From the NCBI GenBank assembly GCA_021790335.1, contig JAJYEE010000008.1, positions 23,695-87,694 of the forward strand: a stretch of DNA of 64,000 nucleotides. Reading direction: 5' to 3'. This DNA is from Pseudomonadota bacterium. GTDB lineage: Bacteria; Pseudomonadota; Gammaproteobacteria; Acidiferrobacterales; UBA6901. Below, piece by piece: positions 18,135-25,287 of this stretch. The translations under genes and the position numbers were made by a program. Every line of letters begins with the position of its first letter. Positions within the stretch are counted from its first letter, which is position 1. The notes under the pieces were generated by a model, which made no database searches, was not told the DNA's origin, and saw nothing but the letters and a program-made list of their open reading frames with translations.

Positions 18135-19529
18135 ATGACCGATCGGCAACATTTCCGCTGCCCATCCCGCCCCTGCGGACCTTTCCGCCAGGCAGATGGC
18201 TGGCGGAAATTACCGGATAGAGCCGGCGTGTCAGGAAAAAGGAAGCTGTTGCGGACCGTGATCGTGGTGACGCTCGTCCTCATGACGGGCGGTGCGGCGA
18301 TCGGAAAAACCGGTCTGCCAGGACATCCCGTGTACCGTCGGCCGGCCGCGGACGGGCCGATCGCCCGTTTCCTCGCCCAGCACTGGGTCTACCCCCAGCC
18401 GCCCGAAGGCAATCCGCCGAAGGGGTATTCGCCCCTCGAGGCGTCCCTCTCCCCGCAGGCCTGCGGGCAGTGCCATCGCCAGCAGTACGAGGACTGGCGC
18501 ACGAGCCTGCACAGCAAAACGGTGGGTCCGGGCCTGCTGTGGCAGTTCCCGCTCATGGACCAGCAGTCGGCCAACCGGTGTATGCGCTGTCACGCCCCGC
18601 TCGCCGAGCAGAAGGCGCTCGCGGCGCTGGAATTCCACTGGCCGGATGCCCCCTCAACCCCTCGGCCGGCCTATGTGGGGCCGCTCCTCTTTCACCAGGG
18701 CCTGGTCTGCGCCGCCTGCCATGTCCGCTACCATCACCGCTTCGGGCCGCCCCCGCGCCCCGGCATGCCACCCGGCAATACCCCGGGGCTGCCGCACGGG
18801 GGCTTTACCGCCAGTGCTGCCTTTCAGCACAGCCGCTTCTGCGCGACCTGCCACCAGTCCCCGCCCGGCGCCCGGCGCCTCGATGGCAAGCCGTTCGAGA
18901 ACACCTACGCCGAGTGGCGCGCAAGCCGCTTTGCCCGCGAGGGCGTCACCTGCCAGTCCTGCCATATGCCACACCGCCGCCATCTGTGGCGGGGTATTCA
19001 TGATCCGGCGATGGTGCGCAGCGGCCTCAGGATTGCTCTCAGAGTAACCCGTGTAAGCAGAACCGCCGTGGACGCCCGTGCGGTCATACGCAGCGTGGCA
19101 ATCGGTCACGACTTTCCCACCTATATCGTGCCCAAGGTGTACGTGACGCTGTATGCGGTGGGCCCGGGCGGCCGCGATGTCCGCGAAATCGCGCGACATG
19201 TCATAGGTCGGAGCGTCAATCTCCGCCTGACCCACGAGTATTTCGACACACGCATCCCTCCCGGCGGGAAAAGCGTGCTGGCCACCCGCCTCGAGCTGGG
19301 TCCGCCCCGACCCACGACGATAGAGCTGCGCATTGATGTCGCACCGGGGGCACACTATGCGCGTCTGTTCCAGCATGAACTCAGGCACAGGAGACCTGGC
19401 GACAGGGCCACGGCGGCAATGCTGCGCCTGGCGCTCGCCGAGACCCGCGCCACCCGCTATCGGCTGATTCGTCTCACTGTTCCCATACCGTCCGAAACGG
19501 GCAATTCCCGGCGAGCAGCTGCAAATTGA
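18135..19529 (+). CDS. Pentaheme c-type cytochrome
   Basis: A secreted or membrane-anchored multiheme cytochrome of 464 residues. Five CxxCH heme sites are visible: CGQCH (about residue 110), CMRCH (149), CAACH (192), CATCH (236) and CQSCH (273). A hydrophobic stretch TVIVVTLVLMTGGAAI near residues 38-54 is the export signal. The first site in CGQCHRQQYEDWRTSLHS resembles cytochrome c554-type proteins; the C-terminal 170 residues are beta-rich and heme-free. I chose the ATG at 18135 because AAGGAA lies about 5 bp upstream; a GTG at 18228 would give a more standard signal peptide. It has no redox partner gene nearby. Probably periplasmic electron transfer; the substrate is unknown. Confidence 0.82.
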   Translation: MTDRQHFRCPSRPCGPFRQADGWRKLPDRAGVSGKRKLLRTVIVVTLVLMTGGAAIGKTGLPGHPVYRRPAADGPIARFLAQHWVYPQPPEGNPPKGYSPLEASLSPQACGQCHRQQYEDWRTSLHSKTVGPGLLWQFPLMDQQSANRCMRCHAPLAEQKALAALEFHWPDAPSTPRPAYVGPLLFHQGLVCAACHVRYHHRFGPPPRPGMPPGNTPGLPHGGFTASAAFQHSRFCATCHQSPPGARRLDGKPFENTYAEWRASRFAREGVTCQSCHMPHRRHLWRGIHDPAMVRSGLRIALRVTRVSRTAVDARAVIRSVAIGHDFPTYIVPKVYVTLYAVGPGGRDVREIARHVIGRSVNLRLTHEYFDTRIPPGGKSVLATRLELGPPRPTTIELRIDVAPGAHYARLFQHELRHRRPGDRATAAMLRLALAETRATRYRLIRLTVPIPSETGNSRRAAAN

Positions 19530-19679
19530 AAGCCAAGCTGCAGCGGAACCATCAAGAAACAACTAAATGCAACGCCGGACTCCTTCGCTCCCGTATAACT
19601 GCCTGTTTTTGCGTAATCTCCCGACTGGCATGCAATGTGCCTGCAAGGCTCACGGGACACTCATTTAGCGCACCTGGAC

Positions 19680-20420
19680 CGCTCGCTGTTGCTCGCCTAC
19701 AGCCCATTCGTCCACAGCCGCGATACCGGCGTGGCGATGTGGGGCAAGCTCCGTCATGCCATGCAACAGTACCACGTCATGATTTCAAACGGCCGGCAGG
19801 GACTCGGCACCCCGAAGAGCGAGCCGATGGTGACAGGCCGTATAACGGCGAGCTTTGTTGGCCCCGGGTACGGCTACGGGCACGAAAGCACCTACCTTGG
19901 CACCATGAAGGTCCCGACGATCGGCGCGTCCTACCAGTACCAGCCGCACGTCGTCTGAGACAGCTACACGGCGCAGACCGACCGCAAGAACCACGAGACA
20001 TGGACCACGGACATCTTCTACGAGTACCCGTTCGGCAGCGGACCCCATTGCTGCTTCGTCTGCATGCATGCACTGCATCACGGGAAACGCCGTCAACAGT
20101 TCAATCCGGACCCGAACCTGCCGATCGACGCGCAGCTGCAGAGCCACTACGTCACGGGGGATATCTCATGCCCAGGAAAGTCGGCATCGGACGGCTGCAG
20201 TTCTTCCTGCGCTATGAGAATCCGAAATGCAACCCGACAGCCGGTTACGGCAACCAGCAGTGGAAGGGCGGGGCTTGAATTATTACTTCAGCGGCAAGCA
20301 GAAGATCACGCGGAATCCGGAGCCGTGTTCCAGTCTGGAATTCGCCGCGCGACCGGCTGGGAAGGGAACCATGACTTCGGCCTTCGGACATATGCCTGCG
20401 GCAAACCGCAGTGCCCCAGT
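19680..20420 (+). pseudogene. Decayed outer-membrane porin gene
   Basis: Porin-like peptides run in order but in different frames: MVTGRITASFVGPGYGYG, STYLGTMKVPTIGASYQYQP, then an in-frame TGA at 19956-19958, then TAQTDRKNHETWTTDIFYEY, a shift near 20157 into PRKVGIGRLQFFLRYEN, and another near 20275 into NYYFSGKQKIT. Alternating aromatic strands are typical of 16-18-strand porins, resembling the phosphate-selective OprO/OprP group. No signal peptide remains, so the 5' end is also lost. Boundaries are approximate. Confidence 0.7.
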
Positions 20421-20493
20421 ATGCCGACGGCCCGAATACTGCCGCCGTGCCAGCCGATCCGCCGAAGAAAAATTAGCAGTTTGTCTTCAAGAC

Positions 20494-20526
20494 AAGTGGC
20501 GCCGTGCATGAATGCACGGCGCCACT
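20494..20526 (-). terminator. Long hairpin terminator of the peptidoglycan-binding protein gene
   Basis: A perfect 15-bp inverted repeat (AGTGGCGCCGTGCAT and its complement) around a 2-nt centre, 20 bp after the stop. On the minus strand it is followed by TTGTCTTG, a weak T tract. Confidence 0.7.
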
Positions 20527-20546
20527 GGAATATACGACTGCAATTC

Positions 20547-20885
20547 CTACTTTACGTCCAGCGCCTTGAGCGTGGCCTTGTTGGCATACCCGGTCGCCTT
20601 GAGACCATGCTTAGACTGAAACTTCTTCAATGCCGCACGCGTATCCTTGCCCATCATGCCGTCCACCTTAAGCTTGGCGCCGGCCTTGTTCAGTGCTTCC
20701 TGGATGGCCTTCACGTGCGCGCTCGCTGCGACGCGCTTGTGAGCCATGCTCTTCTTCATCGTTGCCTTCTGCGCCGAGCACGGATTAGCCGGCATCTTGG
20801 CTAAGGCGGCAACTGGGACTACGGCGACACCCGTGATCAACATGGCGGCAGCGCCGATTAATGTCGTGCGTACAAATTTCTTCAT
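20547..20885 (-). CDS. Secreted peptidoglycan-binding domain protein
   Basis: A 112-residue exported protein. The signal peptide MKKFVRTTLIGAAAMLITGV ends near ALA-KMP; the mature part has a basic linker and then one PG_binding_1 unit (VKAIQEALNKAGAKLKVDGMMGKDTRAALKKFQ). With only this binding module and no catalytic domain it probably acts as a cell-wall-associated periplasmic protein. GGGGAG lies upstream of the ATG and a long hairpin follows the stop; it stands alone in a region of decayed genes. Confidence 0.85.
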   Translation of the reverse strand: MKKFVRTTLIGAAAMLITGVAVVPVAALAKMPANPCSAQKATMKKSMAHKRVAASAHVKAIQEALNKAGAKLKVDGMMGKDTRAALKKFQSKHGLKATGYANKATLKALDVK

Positions 20886-21842
20886 GGTAGCTCCCCTAGA
20901 TAAAATGGTGACTTACGTTCCCTTCGCTTCGCCACTGCGGTGCATATACCACGGCCACTGGTTCGTCCGGCGGCGAGAAGGCCGTGTCATTATACTTCAA
21001 GGTTGATTTCCGCAATACGTCCAGAAAAACATTCTGCCGCAACGGTCCCGACCACGGTGCGGTGTTAGATCATATCTAACCAGACGGGGTACCATTGCCC
21101 CCGGGACTGCGGTTGGAAAAAAGGGGTATCTGGATTTGAGTGTGTTTGGAGGTCCGCAGCCGTCTGCCTTCCAGTAGCTGGATAGCGTGTCCATGCCGGC
21201 TCCATAGTTCTTCGTCGGTTCTGGCAGCTCGTGTCGGTAGCAGGTGCCCACCGACGAACCGCGCGCAACAATGCCGGGTTGATTGGGACGGCTGTTAGAC
21301 TTCCGGAAATGGCAAGGATTTTCAATGCTTTCCCTCTAACCCCGCTGGCTTCCCTATGGCAGCGAGATCCGACCATTGGCCCATCGAAAAATCCTGGATG
21401 TTGCGCACGAACTTCGGAAACCAAGACCGCCTCCCGTAGTCGCTCGCAACAGGCGGGGAAGTGCACAAGATGCGCGTTACCGCGAAATGAGCACTTCATT
21501 GAATTGAATGACCGGCTCTATGTCTGTGTAGTTTGGCATGTCGCCTTGAAGCACTTCCGCGTTAGGCATGAAGGCATCCAGGAAGCTTTCGACAGACGAT
21601 TGTGCGCCGGCCCCTCGTGATGCGCGACAGGACATCCAAGTCTCTCTCGCGCACTCGGTTAGAGCCGGCGCAACTTATTGTGCCTTCGCCTCCGGCTACG
21701 GCACGCCGCGGCCGCCCTGCGGTCGAGCCGCGCGCGCTTTCGGCGCGCGCGAAACGCTCGCCCTGGCAACGGCTGGACGGCGTTTCGGGTGTCCTTGCAG
21801 GCGGCCTTCGGCCACCCGCCCGGACCCTACGCCTTCCGCGGA
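20886..21842. other. Interval without intact genes
   Basis: No intact coding sequence is supported. It holds the FMN-reductase remnant described below and, at 21640-21880, a cluster of short GC-rich inverted repeats. Open frames on both strands over that cluster are low-complexity Arg/Pro/Ala-rich and look spurious. Confidence 0.45.
21242..21325 (-). pseudogene. Remnant of an NADPH-dependent FMN reductase N-terminus
   Basis: The minus-strand peptide LKILAISGSLTAVPINPALLRAVRRWAP (given in two parts: LKILAISGSL, then NPALLRAVRRWAP) closely resembles the first strand, flavin-phosphate loop and first helix of FMN-reductase-family flavodoxin folds. It has lost its proper start (only TTG remains in position) and everything after the first helix. 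A short fragment, so moderate confidence. Confidence 0.45.
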
Positions 21843-21880
21843 CTACTCGCCTCGGCGCTTCGCGCCTTCCCATAGCTCGC
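21640..21880. repeat. Cluster of short GC-rich inverted repeats
   Basis: Several hairpins follow each other: CTCCGGCTACGGCAC, CGCGCGC-TTTCG-GCGCGCG, GGCGGCCTTCGGCCACC and GGCGCTTCGCGCC. The block ends where the EthD-like reading frame loses homology. It could be a degraded REP-like or cassette-like element; I cannot name it. Confidence 0.4.
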
Positions 21881-22088
21881 AGCGGCTGAAGCTGAAGTGG
21901 CACATGGCGACGTATGCCGGTTCTGACCCAGGGACCGCGCCGCCGATACCACGCTCAACAGATACTCCTTTGAAGCCAGGATGAGCGCTCAAGAGCTTGA
22001 TGGACATGGGCATGTGAGTTTCAACATAGTATGAAACATCAAACCGAGAACCCTTGTCGTTCGGGTAAAGGATACTAATTCTGATCAT
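21843..22088 (-). pseudogene. EthD-family protein, C-terminally truncated
   Basis: The first 66 or so residues are a good EthD/ferredoxin-like dimeric domain: MIRISILYPNDKGSRFDVSY, then HMPMSIKLLSAHPGFKGVSVE and PAYVAMCHFSF. Homology then stops and the frame runs into the GC-rich repeat block with an unrelated CELWEGAKRRGE ending. Typical members have about 100 residues, so roughly the last third is missing. The remaining 81-residue frame could be translated but is unlikely to fold normally. Confidence 0.6.
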
Positions 22089-22771
22089 TGATGTCTCACG
22101 GGTCCTGGCGGAATAAAATAGGTAAAGACGAAACCGGAGAGGTCCAATAGTGAGCCGCTCAGGACCCCATGTCGTTTAGTGTGGATTGCAACTGGCACCA
22201 TCCGCTGCCTGCTAAATGGTTTCGGACGGTATGCGATCTGGTGAAGTTTGGTCGAAGGCCAATCGTCGACCATTCAACAGACGAAGTTCTTGCTCTTGCC
22301 GACCGGAACTCTTGGCTGCGCGATCGCTGCGCGATCGCTGCACGTACGATGATGTACCGACATTGAAATCCGGTTTCACTCTAACACAACTCAAGCCTAT
22401 AGAACAATAACAAACTTCGGTTTTACTCAGAGATGAACGAGGCCGATTTTGGTGTCTGAAACACGGCCAAATCCGCATGCTCGAAAAACCACGGGACGGA
22501 ACCGGACAGCCCTCCGCAGGCATCCAACGATGAACCAGCTGGCCCTGATTTCCGGCGACACAATTCGCAATTATGACCGCCACAACTATTTTATCTAACA
22601 TCGCTCATGGTGAGCGAGTAAGATTCTGCAAGTTTTCACAATTATCTCCGGGCCTGATGCCCCGCCCTGGCTACCCCAGGATCCGCCGACCTGGCACCAT
22701 CAGCGTGATTGCCCCGGCATCTTCAAACACTGGCGGGGCACGAACAGGACATCGGATCAGATGAGAAACCT
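22089..22771. other. Interval upstream of the insertion sequence, no gene
   Basis: It looks less GC-rich than its surroundings, with short open frames lacking motifs. An 11-bp tandem repeat containing GCGATCGC occurs near 22316-22340. Nothing functional is recognised; the last bases are the original leader of the DUF302 gene, now cut off by the insertion. Confidence 0.4.
22764..22771. repeat. Target-site duplication, left copy
   Basis: AGAAACCT directly abuts the left inverted repeat; the right copy is GGAAACCT (24393-24400). Eight bp with one mismatch is the expected ISL3-family duplication length. Confidence 0.75.
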
Positions 22772-22794
22772 GGCTCCTCAGCAGAATCTGTGGG
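22772..22794. repeat. Left terminal inverted repeat of the ISL3 element
   Basis: Starts GGCTCCTC and ends AATCTGTGGG; pairs with 24370-24392 at 20 of 23 positions, including ten consecutive inner bases. Confidence 0.85.
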
Positions 22795-24040
22795 CGAACA
22801 CCGGTTCCGGTAACGCGCCAAGCTTGTGATACAACATGACTTTTATCGCGTTGGCGGTGCGAAAGCCGTAACTATTTCTGATACTCGCTTTGAGGCGGTT
22901 GTTTAATCCCTCAACGGCACCCAAGGAGATTTGTTCTCGGGCTTCAAACCAATTCATGATAAGGGGCTTGTGGGCGCGCAGCATGCGGGCGATGCGCTTC
23001 ATCGGTTCCAGGCGCGAGCGCATCGCCTTCGTGCACCACTGGAGCATGAACTTCTCGGCCCAGGCGCTCGAGCGGTACTCCCAGAAGAACCGGAACTCCT
23101 CCTTCAGCAGGTAGGCACGGATCGTCTTCAGGTTACAGGCGAGCAGGTCCTTCAGTTTCAGCGACTGCGTGTCGGTTAAATTCTCCGGCCTTTTCAGCAG
23201 ACACCAGCGCGAATGGGTGAGGACGGTCTTCACGCCCCGGCGCTTGGCAATGGAGCGCGTCTCCGTGGCGCGAATCTTATCGAGTGCCTGGTTCATCTTG
23301 GCGGCAATGTGGTAGCGGTCGAGGATGTTCCGGGCGTTCGGGGCGCAGCGCTCGATGACGTTCAGATACGGTTTCCACATATCCGAGCAGATGAACTGAA
23401 TCAGGGCGGAGCGTTCTTTGCCCAACCACACGAAGAACTCTCGAAGACTTTGCTCTTTTCGCTCCTCGGTGATGTAGAGCAGCCGTTTGGCCCCTTCGTT
23501 GATCTGGTAGACGAGCGTTAAGAACTTGCCCTTCTGCCAGTGGATCTCATCGACCCCGGCGGCGGTGAGGCCGGTCAAATCGACCCGGGCCCGCCCCCGG
23601 TCCACCGCCATCTCGACCGAGCGATACACCGCTTCCCAACTGGTTTGAAAGGCACGCGCGGTCTCCTGCCAACTTAAGCGTTTCGCCCAATGGGCGAGAA
23701 ACCAGGCAAAGCTTTTAGTGAGCGGGCGCTTGCCGAGCGCCCACGGCAGGTGCTCGACATGGATGCCGCAACGGGGGCACTGAAGCCTGCGCGGGGCGTA
23801 GCGGAAGGTGACGGCCATGCCCCACAGCGGCACGAATTGGAAGTCGCGCGCGGGCTGTTGATCGTAGCCGGGGGTCGGGCGCTCGCAGTGCCCGCAGCGA
23901 CCCCGTGAACCGCACCGGGGGCGCAGGCAGATCGTGAGCACGGCGCCGCCATGGCCGCTGTTGTCGAGGCGGCTTGATTCGTATACAAATCCCTTCCAAG
24001 GCTCGACATGGTTGAGGAGCGTCTTCAGCGTCACATGCAT
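22778..24040 (-). CDS. ISL3-family transposase
   Basis: A 420-residue DDE transposase. The N-terminus has the zinc-finger region CLRPRCGSRGRCGHCERP and CPRCGIHVEHLPWALGKRPL, then an HTH-like LSWQETARAFQTSWEAVYR, and the catalytic core with Asp in GVDEIHWQKG, Asp in FICSDMWKPYLNVI, and a late Glu in GAVEGLNNRLKASIRNSYGFR. The length is normal for ISL3 (about 400-430). No frameshift or stop interrupts it; the 3' end runs into the terminal repeat. Confidence 0.94.
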   Translation of the reverse strand: MHVTLKTLLNHVEPWKGFVYESSRLDNSGHGGAVLTICLRPRCGSRGRCGHCERPTPGYDQQPARDFQFVPLWGMAVTFRYAPRRLQCPRCGIHVEHLPWALGKRPLTKSFAWFLAHWAKRLSWQETARAFQTSWEAVYRSVEMAVDRGRARVDLTGLTAAGVDEIHWQKGKFLTLVYQINEGAKRLLYITEERKEQSLREFFVWLGKERSALIQFICSDMWKPYLNVIERCAPNARNILDRYHIAAKMNQALDKIRATETRSIAKRRGVKTVLTHSRWCLLKRPENLTDTQSLKLKDLLACNLKTIRAYLLKEEFRFFWEYRSSAWAEKFMLQWCTKAMRSRLEPMKRIARMLRAHKPLIMNWFEAREQISLGAVEGLNNRLKASIRNSYGFRTANAIKVMLYHKLGALPEPVFAHRFC

Positions 24041-24063
24041 CGGGTATTGTTCTTGGAGTGTCG

Positions 24064-24351
24064 ATGAAAATCGCCAGCCTACCGAATCTCTTCGCGCGTT
24101 TCACGCGCGGGGCGACGCCGCCATCCAGCCGTGCCTGCGAGCAGTGCGGTGCCACCTCCTTGAAGCGCTACCTTGCCACGTACCCGGTTCACTTGACCGG
24201 CAAACTGAAGGGCCGGCGTGTCGATGTCTACCGTGTGGAGCTTGATCGCTGCCGCGCTTGCGGGTACTTGATGCCTACTCCCGAGGGCCAAGCGAAGGTG
24301 AAGCGCTGTGTGAAGATCGGCAAACGCGTCATCCTGAAGAGTATGGGTTAG
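24064..24351 (+). CDS. Small zinc-ribbon protein carried by the insertion sequence
   Basis: A 95-residue basic protein with two CxxC pairs (CEQC at about residue 22 and CRAC at about 60), resembling the YgiT/MqsA-type N-terminal zinc finger but without an HTH domain. GGAG lies 7 bp before the ATG; an in-frame GTG two codons upstream is less likely. It is transcribed away from the transposase, with 23 bp between the two start codons, and lies inside the terminal repeats. A role in transposition control or a cargo function are both possible. Confidence 0.7.
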   Translation: MKIASLPNLFARFTRGATPPSSRACEQCGATSLKRYLATYPVHLTGKLKGRRVDVYRVELDRCRACGYLMPTPEGQAKVKRCVKIGKRVILKSMG

Positions 24352-24369
24352 CGTAGCGCTATGCGAGGA

Positions 24370-24392
24370 CCCACAGATTGTGCGGAAGAGCC
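24370..24392. repeat. Right terminal inverted repeat of the ISL3 element
   Basis: Starts CCCACAGATT and ends AAGAGCC, the complement of the left repeat with three mismatches. Confidence 0.85.
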
Positions 24393-24400
24393 GGAAACCT
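24393..24400. repeat. Target-site duplication, right copy
   Basis: GGAAACCT, matching the left copy AGAAACCT at seven of eight bases. Removing the element restores an uninterrupted leader ahead of the DUF302 gene. Confidence 0.75.
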
Positions 24401-24416
24401 TACAGGAGAAGAATTG

Positions 24417-24932
24417 ATGCTCAAGAAGCGTTTCATCTTTGCCGTTTTGGCCACTGTAGCCGTCCTGGCGTCAGGCATGGCGCGCGCAGACAACAAGGCG
24501 CCCTACCCGGGTACCGTCACTATTCATACGCGCTATTCTTTCAACACGCTGGTGAAGCGTGTCAAACAGTCCATCGCCGCTCACCACATGGCGCTGGTCG
24601 CGGAAGCCAGTGCCAGCCGCGGCGCAGCCGCACGCGGAATCATCATTCCGGGCAATGCGGTGCTAATGGTGTTTCGCAACGATTATGCCGTGCGCATGCT
24701 GAGGGCCAGCGTCCCGGCCGGCATCGAGGCACCATTGCGCATTTACCTGACGGAAAACGCCGACGGCACCGCGGACCTGACGTATCGGAAGCCGAGTGCG
24801 GTATTCGCGCCCTATCGCAATGCAGCACTCAACGCCATGGCGGTCAGCCTGGACACGATCTTCGCAGGAATCGCGGATTCCGCAGCCGGGAAACAGGCCG
24901 GGGTTTTGCAACACGCCGGCGGGCATGGTTAG
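24417..24932 (+). CDS. Exported DUF302 family protein
   Basis: A 171-residue protein with a signal peptide (MLKKRFIFAVLATVAVLASG, cut near ARA-DNK). The mature part follows DUF302: YSFNTLVKRVKQSIAAHHMA, then a glycine-bearing IIIPGNAVLMVFRNDY and PLRIYLTENADGTADLTYRK. DUF302 proteins are small alpha-beta domains of unknown function. AGGAG lies 8 bp before the ATG. The IS element inserted 24 bp upstream separates it from its original promoter, so expression now depends on a distant or IS-borne promoter. Confidence 0.85.
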   Translation: MLKKRFIFAVLATVAVLASGMARADNKAPYPGTVTIHTRYSFNTLVKRVKQSIAAHHMALVAEASASRGAAARGIIIPGNAVLMVFRNDYAVRMLRASVPAGIEAPLRIYLTENADGTADLTYRKPSAVFAPYRNAALNAMAVSLDTIFAGIADSAAGKQAGVLQHAGGHG

Positions 24933-25148
24933 CTGGGCAGGCACCGTACCGGCCTTGATCCGGCCCGGGCAGCCAGACGACCAGCCTGCGATGCCCGCTT
25001 TCGGAAGTGGTGATGTCGCCCGGCATGCACGCGACGGTCGCCCTTCTTCCGGCGCCTGCCATGGCTGTACCCGTTCTGCGATCAACTCCGCAGGAATCCT
25101 CCAATTCGCACTGACCGCCAGCCGGCGGAACAGTCTGTCGCGAAATGC

Positions 25149-25182
25149 AAAAAAAGAGGCCAGCGGCGCAATGCCGCTGGCC
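25149..25182 (-). terminator. Rho-independent terminator on the minus strand, no gene before it
   Basis: A perfect 10-bp stem (GGCCAGCGGC / GCCGCTGGCC, 5-nt loop), followed on the minus strand by TCTTTTTTT. No minus-strand gene lies between it and uvrA, so it probably ends a non-coding transcript. Confidence 0.88.
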
Positions 25183-25247
25183 GTATTCGCCGGAATGACG
25201 GGTCCCGCCTTCCCCCGGCAAACCCGGACTATGGGGGAATGGCACTT
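25149..25247 (-). ncRNA. Candidate small RNA divergent from uvrA, about 99 nt
   Basis: A sigma-70-like promoter (25281-25254) points leftward and the terminator at 25182-25149 ends the transcript. The interval has no reading frame with a ribosome-binding site and contains a further GC-rich stem (around 25208-25231, with CCCCC and GGGGG runs). The transcript length and structure fit a small RNA. Inferred only from signals. Confidence 0.45.
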
Positions 25248-25253
25248 TGGAAT

Positions 25254-25281
25254 ATATTAATACGTTACACTGCGACCTCAA
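25254..25281 (-). promoter_or_regulatory. Minus-strand promoter upstream of uvrA
   Basis: TTGAGG (25281-25276), 16-bp spacer, TAATAT (25259-25254), each matching consensus at four of six positions. It overlaps the probable uvrA promoter region, so the two directions may compete. Confidence 0.5.
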
Positions 25282-25287
25282 ATTGCT

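Larger units (their letters stand above)
22772..24392. mobile_element. ISL3-family insertion sequence, 1,621 bp, intact
   Basis: Bounded by 23-bp imperfect inverted repeats that match at 20 of 23 positions and flanked by an 8-bp target duplication. It carries a full-length ISL3-type transposase on the minus strand and a divergent small zinc-ribbon passenger gene on the plus strand. Both frames are open, so the element may still be active. It sits 24 bp upstream of the DUF302 start codon, leaving that gene's ribosome-binding site intact. Confidence 0.9.
24933..25287. other. Intergenic region before uvrA
   Basis: No coding sequence is supported. Its right half carries a minus-strand promoter and terminator pair that frame a candidate small RNA. 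No LexA box was seen, although uvrA is SOS-controlled in E. coli. Confidence 0.5.

Noticed and set aside
21562..21903. Overlapping Arg/Pro-rich frames on both strands
   Set aside because: They read through the inverted-repeat cluster and look like by-products of GC-rich sequence.
22169..22366. A 65-codon plus-strand frame left of the IS element
   Set aside because: No homology or ribosome-binding site; it runs into a short tandem repeat.
25240..25287. A LexA (SOS) box before uvrA
   Set aside because: No CTGT-N8-ACAG-like sequence could be found; the same negative result holds before ssb and ruvC.
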